Source: an uncultured Pelagibacteraceae bacterium (GTDB lineage Bacteria; Pseudomonadota; Alphaproteobacteria; Pelagibacterales; Pelagibacteraceae). From it: a stretch of 64,000 nt of DNA. Position 1 is the stretch's first letter. Each line of letters begins with the position of its first letter. The DNA lies in the NCBI GenBank assembly GCA_902603905.1, contig CACKWM010000004.1, positions 16,163-80,162 on the forward strand, given 5' to 3'. Positions 34,467 to 42,359 of this stretch are shown in pieces. The translations under genes were made by a program, and so were the position numbers. The notes below the pieces were generated by a model. The model was not told the DNA's origin and ran no database searches. It saw only the letters and a list, made by a program, of their open reading frames with translations.

Positions 34467-35492
34467 ATGAAATTTCTTAAAAACTTAATACTTTCATTTG
34501 TATTTGCAGGAGCAATGTCGCTTACAACTACGAGCGCTAACGCTGCATGCAAAGTACACTTGGGAGATTTCGACTGGGATAGTGCTAACATTCATACTGC
34601 AATAGCAGGATATATCATTGAAAAAGGATATGGCTGCAAAGTAGAAGCAACAAAAGGTAGTACTACTCCGATAATGGCAGCTCTTTTCGATCAACAAATA
34701 GATATTATTACTGAGGTTTGGAGAGACAACCTTGTTCAATTAATAGAAGACAATGTAGCTAAAGGAACTATAGTTGAGCTTGGCGTTAACACTCCTTCAT
34801 CTACTCAAGGATTCTATGTAGATAAACCAACAGCTGATAAATATGGTCTAAAACATGTTGATGACATGAAGAGCGAAAAAATTGCAAAACTATTTGCAGA
34901 TCCTGAAGCTCCTGGAAAAGGAAGAATGACAAGCTGTATTTCTGGATGGACTTGTTACACTATTAACTTAGTGAAGCACAAAGTTTATGGTCTAGATAAA
35001 TACTATACTAACTTTGACCCAGGTTCGGGTGGAGCGTTAGACGCAGCAATCGCTGGTGGATTTAAAAAAGGAAAACCAGTATTTTCATACTATTGGACAC
35101 CAACAGGTTTAATGGGCAAAGTAGACTTGGTTAAATTGGAAGAGCCTAAATATGACCAAGCTTGCTGGGATAAAATGACAAAAGTTGTTGAAGATATTAA
35201 AGCAAATGGTCCAGATGTATATAAACCTACGTGTGCGTGTGAATACGTTAATATGTCTTTAACAAAAGCTGCTTCAACTAAATTTGCAAGTAATGCTGCA
35301 AACAAACCAATTATAGACTTCATTAAGAAGTATTCTATACCGACAGCTGATGTGAACAAATCTTTAGCTTTCTATATGGATGAATCTGGTGGAGACATGG
35401 AAGCAACAGCTAAAAACTTCTTATCTAGCAATAGTATGTGGGAGAGTTGGGTACCAAGTGATGTTGCGAGTAAAGTTAAAGCTTCGCTTTAA
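34467..35492 (+). CDS. proX: Glycine betaine/carnitine-type ABC substrate-binding protein (ProX-like)
   Basis: The 341-residue protein has a signal peptide (LILSFVFAGAMSLTTTSANA, cleavage before ACK) and the OpuAC/ProX fold, starting CKVHLGDFDWDSANIHTAIAGYI with QIDIITEVWRDN. It is periplasmic and should bind a quaternary amine such as glycine betaine, proline betaine, choline or carnitine. The gene is less AT-rich than others, as for the other binding proteins here, and is probably highly expressed. Confidence 0.88.
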   Translation: MKFLKNLILSFVFAGAMSLTTTSANAACKVHLGDFDWDSANIHTAIAGYIIEKGYGCKVEATKGSTTPIMAALFDQQIDIITEVWRDNLVQLIEDNVAKGTIVELGVNTPSSTQGFYVDKPTADKYGLKHVDDMKSEKIAKLFADPEAPGKGRMTSCISGWTCYTINLVKHKVYGLDKYYTNFDPGSGGALDAAIAGGFKKGKPVFSYYWTPTGLMGKVDLVKLEEPKYDQACWDKMTKVVEDIKANGPDVYKPTCACEYVNMSLTKAASTKFASNAANKPIIDFIKKYSIPTADVNKSLAFYMDESGGDMEATAKNFLSSNSMWESWVPSDVASKVKASL

Positions 35493-35512
35493 TTTGTAAC
35501 AATAAATTAACT

Positions 35513-35552
35513 ACTAAGAGCCCTTTTAAGTACAAGGGCTCTTAGTTTTTTT
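35513..35552 (+). terminator. Strong hairpin with T-run between proX and proW
   Basis: ACTAAGAGCCCTT (35513-35525) pairs perfectly with AAGGGCTCTTAGT (35534-35546), loop of eight, followed by a T-run. This is a textbook intrinsic terminator. Placed between proX and proW, it probably allows read-through at a fraction of the proX level. Confidence 0.92.
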
Positions 35553-35564
35553 AATCTTATAAAA

Positions 35565-36584
35565 ATGGAAAAATACAAAAAATTTATAAAACCTTTTATT
35601 TACTCATCAGTTTTTATATTTTTAATTATAATTAGCTATCGTTCAGCCAAACCTAGATATAAACCTGATCATTTTACAGATATATTTAAAGATTTTTCTT
35701 GGCTAGGAAATTGGCCTAAGTGGCTTGATTTTCCATTAATGCAACCTCTTAATTCTGGTTTTGATTGGTTAATTGTAAAATACGGATTGTTTTTTGAAGG
35801 AATAAATAACTTTTTATTAGGACTTTATACTACAATGAAAGATTCTATAGTTGGTTTGCCTTGGCCAATTGTTATAGCAATAGTTATTTTTATTACTTAT
35901 TTTGCGAGTGGAAGAAAAACTAACACTACTGTAATGGTTGCTTTCTGTACTTTTTTTCTAGGTTTTTTAAGTCCACGATATTGGGATAAATGTATTATGA
36001 CAACTTGTATCGTGGTTATTGGTATGTTGCTTTGTATAGTTGTAGGAATCCCAATTGGAATTGCAATGGCTAGAAATAAAAGAGTAAGAAATGCATTATT
36101 GCCTGTACTTGATTTAATGCAAACAATTCCAAGCTTTTGTTATTTAATTCCAGGTATTTTACTATTTGGATTGGGTGCGGTGCCAGCAATAATTGCAATT
36201 TTTGTTTACGCGGTCCCTCCCCTTATTAGATTAACTGATCTTGGTATAAGACTAGTTGACAAAGAGGTAATTGAAGCTTCGGAAGCTTTTGGAGCTAACA
36301 AAAAACAAACACTCTGGGGTGTTCAAATCCCTCTAGCTTTACCTAATATAATGCAAGGAATAAACCAATGTACAATGATGTCATTAGCAATGGTAGTAAT
36401 TGCATCAATGATTGGTACCAGAGGAATTGGAGATGAAGTATTGCTTGGATTGCAGCAGTTAAATGTAGGTATGGCAACAGAAGCTGGTATTGCAATAGTT
36501 TTACTAGCTATTATATTCGATCGAATTACACAATCCTATGGAGAAAAAATTCAAGAAAGAACACAAGTAAAGAAAAAAATATAA
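35565..36584 (+). CDS. proW: Glycine betaine-type ABC permease (ProW-like)
   Basis: The 339-residue permease has several hydrophobic helices, the motif DLMQTIPSFCYLIPGILLFGLGAVPAI and the loop EASEAFGANKKQTLWGVQIPLALPNIMQGI typical of ProW/OpuAB. The first 60 residues are an N-terminal extension with one helix. It forms the channel for the ProX-type binding protein. Confidence 0.9.
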   Translation: MEKYKKFIKPFIYSSVFIFLIIISYRSAKPRYKPDHFTDIFKDFSWLGNWPKWLDFPLMQPLNSGFDWLIVKYGLFFEGINNFLLGLYTTMKDSIVGLPWPIVIAIVIFITYFASGRKTNTTVMVAFCTFFLGFLSPRYWDKCIMTTCIVVIGMLLCIVVGIPIGIAMARNKRVRNALLPVLDLMQTIPSFCYLIPGILLFGLGAVPAIIAIFVYAVPPLIRLTDLGIRLVDKEVIEASEAFGANKKQTLWGVQIPLALPNIMQGINQCTMMSLAMVVIASMIGTRGIGDEVLLGLQQLNVGMATEAGIAIVLLAIIFDRITQSYGEKIQERTQVKKKI

Positions 36585-36587
36585 ATT

Positions 36588-37643
36588 ATGTCAAAAATAG
36601 AAATTAAAAATGTTTACAAAATTTTTGGTGACCAACCTTCAAAAGTTCTTCCAATGGTTCAGGATGGAGCAACAAAAGAAGAAATATTAGAAAAAACAGG
36701 ACACACTGTTGGCCTTGATAATGTATCGTTATCAATAGAGGAAGGTGAAACTTTTGTTTGCATGGGTTTATCTGGTTCAGGTAAATCTACTCTTATTCGT
36801 CATATAAATAGATTAATAGATCCAACCTCAGGGGTAGTTTCTGTAGAAGGCACAAATGTTATGGATCTGGATAAAAAAAAATTAATTGAATTTAGAAGAC
36901 ATAAGATGAGCATGGTATTTCAAAGATTTGGTTTATTTCCTCACAAAACTGTTATTGAAAATGTTGGATATGGTCTTGAAGTCCAGGGACAAAAACCAGA
37001 GGAAAGAAACAAAACAGCAATGGAAAAAATTGAATCTGTAGGATTAACTGGCTTTGAACACCAGTACCCAAATCAATTATCTGGTGGAATGCAACAAAGA
37101 GTTGGGCTTGCAAGAGCACTCGCAACAAATACAGATATAATGTTAATGGACGAAGCATTTTCTGCTTTAGATCCATTAATTAGAAGTGACATGCAAAAGC
37201 AGTTAATAGATTTACAAAGTGAATTAAAGAAAACAATAGTTTTTATTACTCATGATTTGGATGAGTCATTAAGATTAGGAGATCATATAGGAATATTAAA
37301 TGGTGGAAGATTGGTGCAAGTAGGCACCCCTATAGATATTATTATGAATCCAGCAGATGATTATGTTGAAAAATTTGTAAAAGATGTGAACCGTGCAAAA
37401 GTAATTAAAGCCAAAATTATTATGACTCCAGCTAATTCATCAAATGGAGTTGATAAATCTAACCTAGTTAAAGTTCAAGAAGATCAATTTTTAGATGAAT
37501 TTTTACCTCAAGTTGTTTGTTCAAATTCAAACTGTGAAGTTGTTGATAAAGAAGGAAATGTTAAAGGATACATAACACAAAAAGAGCTTTCAAAAGCTTT
37601 AACAAAAGAACATATGGCTGATGCTACTAAGCCTAAAAAATAA
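36588..37643 (+). CDS. proV: Glycine betaine-type ABC ATPase (ProV-like)
   Basis: The 351-residue ATPase has Walker A GLSGSGKST, signature LSGGMQQRVGLARAL, Walker B IMLMDEAFSALDP and FITHDLDESLRLGDHIGIL. The insert of about 25 residues before the Walker A is normal for ProV. The C-terminal region (VKGYITQKELSKAL) is a reduced CBS-like domain; ProV uses CBS domains for osmotic sensing. It begins three bases after proW and overlaps the next gene by 23 bases. Confidence 0.92.
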   Translation: MSKIEIKNVYKIFGDQPSKVLPMVQDGATKEEILEKTGHTVGLDNVSLSIEEGETFVCMGLSGSGKSTLIRHINRLIDPTSGVVSVEGTNVMDLDKKKLIEFRRHKMSMVFQRFGLFPHKTVIENVGYGLEVQGQKPEERNKTAMEKIESVGLTGFEHQYPNQLSGGMQQRVGLARALATNTDIMLMDEAFSALDPLIRSDMQKQLIDLQSELKKTIVFITHDLDESLRLGDHIGILNGGRLVQVGTPIDIIMNPADDYVEKFVKDVNRAKVIKAKIIMTPANSSNGVDKSNLVKVQEDQFLDEFLPQVVCSNSNCEVVDKEGNVKGYITQKELSKALTKEHMADATKPKK

Positions 37644-38406
37644 AAAAATCATTATTTCAGCTGGAGCTTCAGGAATTGGTTGGGCAACTGCAAAAGTTTG
37701 TCTTTCTAAAGGTGCACATGTTTTTCTTTGTGATTTAGACAGTAAATCAATAAAAAAAACTCAAAAACATCCTTTAAATAATAAGAGATTATTTTCTTAT
37801 GAATGTGATGCTTCTGATGAAGATGATGTGACTAATTTTTTTAACCAAGTATATAAAAAAACAAAAAAAATTGATGCACTTATAAATAATGTTGGGATTG
37901 CAGGTCCTACTGGAACTATAGAAAAATTAACTTCTGAAGATTGGGAACAAACATTAAAAATTAATGTCATAAGCCATTTTTACTTTACAAAACTTGCAAT
38001 ACCTATGCTTAAAAAAAATAAAGGTGGGTCTATTATAAATCTTTCATCAGGCGCAGGAATTATGGGTTTCCCATTACGCTCTCCATATACCGCAAGCAAA
38101 TGGGCTGTAATAGGTGTAACAAAAACTTTGGCAATGGAATTAGGTAAATTTAAAATTCGTGTTAATGCAATTTGTCCAGGAACCATCAAAGGAGATAGAA
38201 TGGTAAGAGTGATAAGAGATAAAGCAAAGTTTTTAAAAGTTTCTAAAAAAAAAATAGAAAAAGAATTTGTATCTATGGCATCTATGAACTGTTGGATTTA
38301 TGAAGAAGATATTGGAAAAATATGTTCTTTTTTAATTTCAAGTGATGGTGAAAGAATATCAGGTCAAGCTATACCTGTGGATGGAAATGCTACAAGAATG
38401 GATTAA
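37621..38406 (+). CDS. Short-chain dehydrogenase/reductase
   Basis: The 261-residue SDR has the NAD(P) glycine motif ISAGASGIGWATAK, NNVGIAGPTGT, the Ser in INLSSGAGI and the Tyr/Lys of YTASKWAV. The start lies inside the end of proV, so translation is probably coupled and the enzyme belongs with the transporter. An obvious candidate reaction is oxidation of an imported hydroxylated betaine such as carnitine to its 3-keto form. That is inference from neighbours. Confidence 0.85.
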   Translation: MLLSLKNKKIIISAGASGIGWATAKVCLSKGAHVFLCDLDSKSIKKTQKHPLNNKRLFSYECDASDEDDVTNFFNQVYKKTKKIDALINNVGIAGPTGTIEKLTSEDWEQTLKINVISHFYFTKLAIPMLKKNKGGSIINLSSGAGIMGFPLRSPYTASKWAVIGVTKTLAMELGKFKIRVNAICPGTIKGDRMVRVIRDKAKFLKVSKKKIEKEFVSMASMNCWIYEEDIGKICSFLISSDGERISGQAIPVDGNATRMD

Positions 38407-38426
38407 ATAAATTTTTTAATTACTAA

Positions 38427-39311
38427 TTACTTATAATTTTTTAATTTCAATTTTTCTCTAGTTTCTGCAGGAGTCATTATAGATACTCCAAGATCGTTGA
38501 CAATTCTTATCGCTTTTTCAACCAATTGAGCATTAGTAGCTAATTTTCCTTTTTCCAAATATAAGTTGTCTTCAAGACCTACTCTTGGATTTCCTCCCAT
38601 AATTACAGTTTGTGCAACAAAAGGCATTTCGTTTCTTGATATTGCAAAACCAGACCATATACCTTCTTTGGGCATAATATCTTTCATTGCCTGCATTGCT
38701 AAAGGTGTTGCTGGAGCACCCCAAGGTATTCCAAGACACATCTGAAACATTGGTGGATCATCCAATAATCCTTCTTTATATAATTGTGCTCCAAACCACA
38801 TGTTTCCTAAATCAAAGGCTTCTATTTCGGGTTTGACATTTATTTCTTGTAGTCTTTTAGCAGCTTTTCTTAAATCATTAGGAGTGTTAACGGTAATTAC
38901 TGAGCTGTCACCAAAGTTTAATGTACCACAATCTAAAGTACAAATTTCTGGAAGAAACTGTTCAGCGTTTGCGATTCTTTCCATTACATTTGCCATGTCA
39001 GTCATAGGACCAAAATCAAGAGGGTTTTTTCCTTGTCCAATGTCTAAGTCTCCACCCATTCCAGTTGTTAAGTTTAAGACAACATCTGTATCGCTTGAAC
39101 GAACACGATCTACCACTTCTTTATATAATTCTAGTCGTCTGCTGGGTTTTCCATCATTTTCTCTAACGTGAATATGTGCAATTGCAGCACCAGCTTTTGC
39201 TGCTTCTATGGCTGCATTTGCTATTTGTTCTGGTGTTTTTGGCAAATCTGGGTGCTTCTTTGCTGTGTCACCAGACCCAGTTACTGCACAAGATATAAAT
39301 ACTTTGTTCAT
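38427..39311 (-). CDS. BKACE-family beta-keto acid cleavage enzyme
   Basis: The 294-residue protein belongs to DUF849/BKACE, enzymes that condense a beta-keto acid with acetyl-CoA and split it to acetoacetate and a new CoA ester. Zinc ligands His46 and His48 are visible in AHIHVRENDGKPSR, and NLTTGMGGD and the end LYLEKGKLATNAQLVEKA are typical. One known member acts on 3-dehydrocarnitine; its place beside BBOX, ProXWV and an SDR fits that, but sequence alone does not show the substrate. Confidence 0.85.
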   Translation of the reverse strand: MNKVFISCAVTGSGDTAKKHPDLPKTPEQIANAAIEAAKAGAAIAHIHVRENDGKPSRRLELYKEVVDRVRSSDTDVVLNLTTGMGGDLDIGQGKNPLDFGPMTDMANVMERIANAEQFLPEICTLDCGTLNFGDSSVITVNTPNDLRKAAKRLQEINVKPEIEAFDLGNMWFGAQLYKEGLLDDPPMFQMCLGIPWGAPATPLAMQAMKDIMPKEGIWSGFAISRNEMPFVAQTVIMGGNPRVGLEDNLYLEKGKLATNAQLVEKAIRIVNDLGVSIMTPAETREKLKLKNYK

Positions 39312-39346
39312 TTTTTTTTTAATGAAATTATACTATCATATTGATT

Positions 39347-40072
39347 ATGGAAAGATCAGAAATATTAAATGATTTAGCTGCTGCTTTTAGATGGACAGCA
39401 AAATTGAATATGCACGAAGGAATAGCTAATCATTTTAGCGTATGTATGCCAGATTCAAATGACTTTTATGTTAATGGAACCGGTATGCATTTTAGCAATA
39501 TCAAGGCTAGTGATTTAGTTTTAATTAAAGATAAAGAATTTGAAGAAATGAAAAAAAAACCTGAAATTGTTGATCCTACAGCAATTAACATTCATGGTAC
39601 TATTCATAAAAAGGTTCCAAATGCAAAATGTATACTTCATGTTCATTCAAAATACGCATTAGCATTATCTTGTCTAAAAGATCCAACTCTTCCTCCTATA
39701 GATCAAAACACTATGCGTTTTTATAATCGTGTTGCGCTTAACAATGAATTTGGAGGTTTAGGATTTGAGGAAGAGTCTAAAAAAATGGCTAACAGTATTG
39801 GCAACCATAATATATTGTTATTAGCTAATCATGGAATTTTAACAGCCGGTCCGACAGTTGCTCAAGCTTTTGATGATTTATATTATTTTGAAAAAGCATG
39901 CGAAACATACATTACTGCCCTATCAACTGGAAAAAAATTAAATATAGCAAGTCCTGAAGTTGCAGAAAAAACTGCTCAAGATTGGGAAAATTATAGTACC
40001 GATATGGGAGAACTACATTTAAAAGCTATAAGATCAATTCTGGACAAAGAAGACCCTAGTTATAAACAATAA
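39347..40072 (+). CDS. Class II aldolase/adducin-family protein
   Basis: The ATG at 39347 is preferred over an upstream TTG. The 241-residue protein has the family's metal site: HEGIANHFSV, ILHVHSKYALALS and the distal His in LLLANHGILTAGPTVAQAFDDLYYFE. Substrate is not clear; many such proteins in marine bacteria act on unknown hydroxy-acids or sugar derivatives. It is divergent from the BKACE gene with about 35 bases between. Confidence 0.85.
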   Translation: MERSEILNDLAAAFRWTAKLNMHEGIANHFSVCMPDSNDFYVNGTGMHFSNIKASDLVLIKDKEFEEMKKKPEIVDPTAINIHGTIHKKVPNAKCILHVHSKYALALSCLKDPTLPPIDQNTMRFYNRVALNNEFGGLGFEEESKKMANSIGNHNILLLANHGILTAGPTVAQAFDDLYYFEKACETYITALSTGKKLNIASPEVAEKTAQDWENYSTDMGELHLKAIRSILDKEDPSYKQ

Positions 40073-40089
40073 TAAGTAAAAAATATTTT

Positions 40090-40551
40090 ATGAAAAAAAT
40101 ATTAATTATTTTATTATTTATTTGCACACCTTTAAAAGCTGAAAAAATAGAACAACTAAGTTGGTTTAATTTACAGGAAATTCTTGAAGATGATAAGTTA
40201 ACATATAAAATAATAAAAAGTTGTGTATCTTTAAATTCTGCAGTAACTGAATTAATAAAAAAAGAACATCCAAAACTTGCAAAAGAATTTTTTCAAACAG
40301 CAAATTATCTTTATCCTTTTGGCATTCTTGTTTTAAAAAAAATAAAAAATATAGAAAATAAAGAAGCTGAACAAGAGTTTTTTTCTAGCGTAGATAGTCT
40401 TACGGATGATTACATGGATTTTATGATAAAAAATGGCCAAACCACAAAAAGTTTTTTTGAAGGAACTTTTTTAGGAGAGGATTTAAATTACTGTAATGAA
40501 ATTAGAGCAGCTATTGAAACAACTCTATCAGAATCAAAAAAACAAGAATAA
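40090..40551 (+). CDS. Exported hypothetical protein (153 residues)
   Basis: A short signal peptide (KKILIILLFICTPLKA) is followed by a helical mature part: EKIEQLSWFNLQEILEDDKL, a Cys in IKSCVSLNSAV, and a second Cys near the end (LNYCNEIRAAI) that could form a disulfide. No family is recognised. It ends one base before a convergent gene. Confidence 0.55.
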   Translation: MKKILIILLFICTPLKAEKIEQLSWFNLQEILEDDKLTYKIIKSCVSLNSAVTELIKKEHPKLAKEFFQTANYLYPFGILVLKKIKNIENKEAEQEFFSSVDSLTDDYMDFMIKNGQTTKSFFEGTFLGEDLNYCNEIRAAIETTLSESKKQE

Positions 40552-40552
40552 G

Positions 40553-40867
40553 TTATTCTGTTTTTTTCTTTTTAAACTTAGGTATTTTTGATTTTTTTTT
40601 CTTTATTTTAGGTTTTTTAGGTATTTTAGATTTTTTTGTTCCCTTAACTTCTTCCTCTGTTCCACTTGCTTCTTCTAGTGCTGGCATTATCTCTGTACAT
40701 TTTAGTGAGTCGCAAAAGTAGGTTGCCCCTGTGCTACTATTATAAAGGTATGCACCACAATTATCTTTTTTTTTTATAGTACAATTAACAGGTTCTAATC
40801 TATATTCTGCCAACAAAACTGTCGAAGAAAATAAAAAAAGTATCAAAGCTAAAAAAAATCTTTTCAT
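40553..40867 (-). CDS. Exported small protein with Lys-rich tail (104 residues)
   Basis: A signal peptide (KRFFLALILFLFSSTVLLA) leads into a short domain with four cysteines (VNCTIKKKDNCGAYLYNS, YFCDSLKCTEIM), which may form two disulfides. The last 40 residues are a low-complexity tail with repeated KSKIPK/KKPKIKKK units. The tail could bind anionic surface polymers. No family is recognised. Confidence 0.55.
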   Translation of the reverse strand: MKRFFLALILFLFSSTVLLAEYRLEPVNCTIKKKDNCGAYLYNSSTGATYFCDSLKCTEIMPALEEASGTEEEVKGTKKSKIPKKPKIKKKKSKIPKFKKKKTE

Positions 40868-41014
40868 AAAATTAATAAAAAAAAATTAATAAAATATTAA
40901 TAAGATTCAACTCTTATTAGAATAAATTATCAACTATTTTATTTCTAAACTTAGTATATTTTTTTCATTAAAAACAAACAAAAATTTTACCTATAAAAAG
41001 TATATATATAAAAA

Positions 41015-41030
41015 AGGTATTCATATACCT
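41015..41030 (+). promoter_or_regulatory. Inverted repeat upstream of the sugar-type binding-protein gene
   Basis: AGGTAT (41015-41020), loop TCAT, ATACCT (41025-41030) form a six-pair hairpin about 55 bases before the start. A very good ribosome site (AAGGAGGAG, 41071-41079) follows. The 218 bases before the gene contain otherwise AT-rich sequence; a promoter must lie here but I cannot place it reliably. Confidence 0.3.
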
Positions 41031-41085
41031 GGAAAAATCTATCTATACATGAGACAATAATTAAAAATATAAGGAGGAGACTACT

Positions 41086-42288
41086 ATGAGAATAAGTAAA
41101 TTAATCTATGTTGTTCTTTTTTCTTGGTTTTTAGGAATTTTTAGTATTGCCTCTGCACAAGAATTATGCACGGAATGCTTAAGTAAAGTACCTAAAGACA
41201 TGAGAGACTATGTGTACAACATGGACTTTATGGATAAAGACCAACCTTTAGGACCGACTGTCATGAAAGGTTGGAAAAGTCCTAGAAAACCACCTTGGAC
41301 AATAGGTTATGCTAGTACATATGCTGGTAATACTTGGCGTAAAGGTGCAATGGAGCGTTTAATGGAAGTAGTTTATCCAAAATGGAAAGCGTTAGGAATG
41401 GTTGATGAAATCGTTATAACTCAGTCTAACTTGGATGATACTTTACAGATTCAACAGATGAGACAGATGATAGACGGCGGAAAAGTTGATGCCATTATTA
41501 TCTGCTGTTCAAACTTAACAGCGCTTAACCAAACAATTAAATATGGTTGGGAAAAAGGTATTCCTACACTTTCTTTTACAGGATTTACAACTTCACCGTA
41601 TTCAATCAATACATCAGTTAACTATCGACTAGTTGGTTTTTATATTGGTGCATGGATGGCTGAACTAATTGGTGAAAAAGGAAATGTAATAGTTATGGAT
41701 GGAATTCCTGGTTACTCTGCATCTGACCAACAAAGTGATGGTATGTTAGAAGGCTTAGGACAATATCCTGGTATAAAAGTTGTTGCACAGTTAGCACATA
41801 ACTGGACATCGCAAGTTGCACAGAAAGAACTATCTCAATGGTTATCAAGTAACCCTGTTGAGGTACACGGTATTGCTGTTCAATCTTCAGGAGAGACCGG
41901 AACTTTACAAGCATTACTTCAGTCTGGACGTGATCCAATTCCACCAATCGCATTAGGTGGAGAGCTAGGTGCTCTATGTTATTGGAGACAAAATCCAGGT
42001 TATATCGACGAAGCGATATATGCTTGGCCTCCAGGAGATGAAATAGAGTTAGGTATGGAAGTGATGATCAGAACTTTACAAGGTCAGGGTCCAAGAATCC
42101 AATCTATATTGGTTGGTCCTGCGACTAAGAGTTTTGATGATATCGCAAAAGTACTGGGTGAAGATTGTGATAGAAACTCTACAGGTTGGGATAATCCAGG
42201 AATAGAAAACTGGGCTCCTAGAGCTTATGTAGAATCATTCTTTGACAATCCTGCAGATCCAGAGAAATACGATCCAAAATCACACTAA
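41086..42288 (+). CDS. Sugar-type (type I) ABC substrate-binding protein
   Basis: The 400-residue protein has a signal peptide (VVLFSWFLGIFSIASA) and a type I periplasmic-binding fold: WTIGYASTYAGNTWRKGAME, MIDGGKVDAIIICCSNLTALN, GEKGNVIVMDGIPGYSASDQQSDG. Related proteins bind sugars, autoinducers or purine-like compounds. The downstream genes encode an amidolyase rather than sugar enzymes, so the ligand may be a lactam, amide or urea derivative. It is unusually rich in Trp and Cys-containing loops for the family. Codon use is less AT-rich, as with the other binding proteins. Confidence 0.85.
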   Translation: MRISKLIYVVLFSWFLGIFSIASAQELCTECLSKVPKDMRDYVYNMDFMDKDQPLGPTVMKGWKSPRKPPWTIGYASTYAGNTWRKGAMERLMEVVYPKWKALGMVDEIVITQSNLDDTLQIQQMRQMIDGGKVDAIIICCSNLTALNQTIKYGWEKGIPTLSFTGFTTSPYSINTSVNYRLVGFYIGAWMAELIGEKGNVIVMDGIPGYSASDQQSDGMLEGLGQYPGIKVVAQLAHNWTSQVAQKELSQWLSSNPVEVHGIAVQSSGETGTLQALLQSGRDPIPPIALGGELGALCYWRQNPGYIDEAIYAWPPGDEIELGMEVMIRTLQGQGPRIQSILVGPATKSFDDIAKVLGEDCDRNSTGWDNPGIENWAPRAYVESFFDNPADPEKYDPKSH

Positions 42289-42359
42289 TACTTTAAGTTT
42301 AAAGTATGAGTGCTGAACAAAACATTAAAGACAACACCTCTAATAAAGAGGTGTTGTCT
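42288..42359 (+). promoter_or_regulatory. Two hairpins flanking and covering the ATPase start codon
   Basis: ATACTTTAA (42288-42296) and TTAAAGTAT (42299-42307) are perfect inverted repeats that begin at the last base of the upstream stop codon and end on the second base of the ATPase ATG (42306-42308). A second, perfect 13-pair stem follows inside the coding start: AGACAACACCTCT (42329-42341) with AGAGGTGTTGTCT (42347-42359), loop AATAA. Together they should reduce ATPase translation relative to binding protein. Confidence 0.65.
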
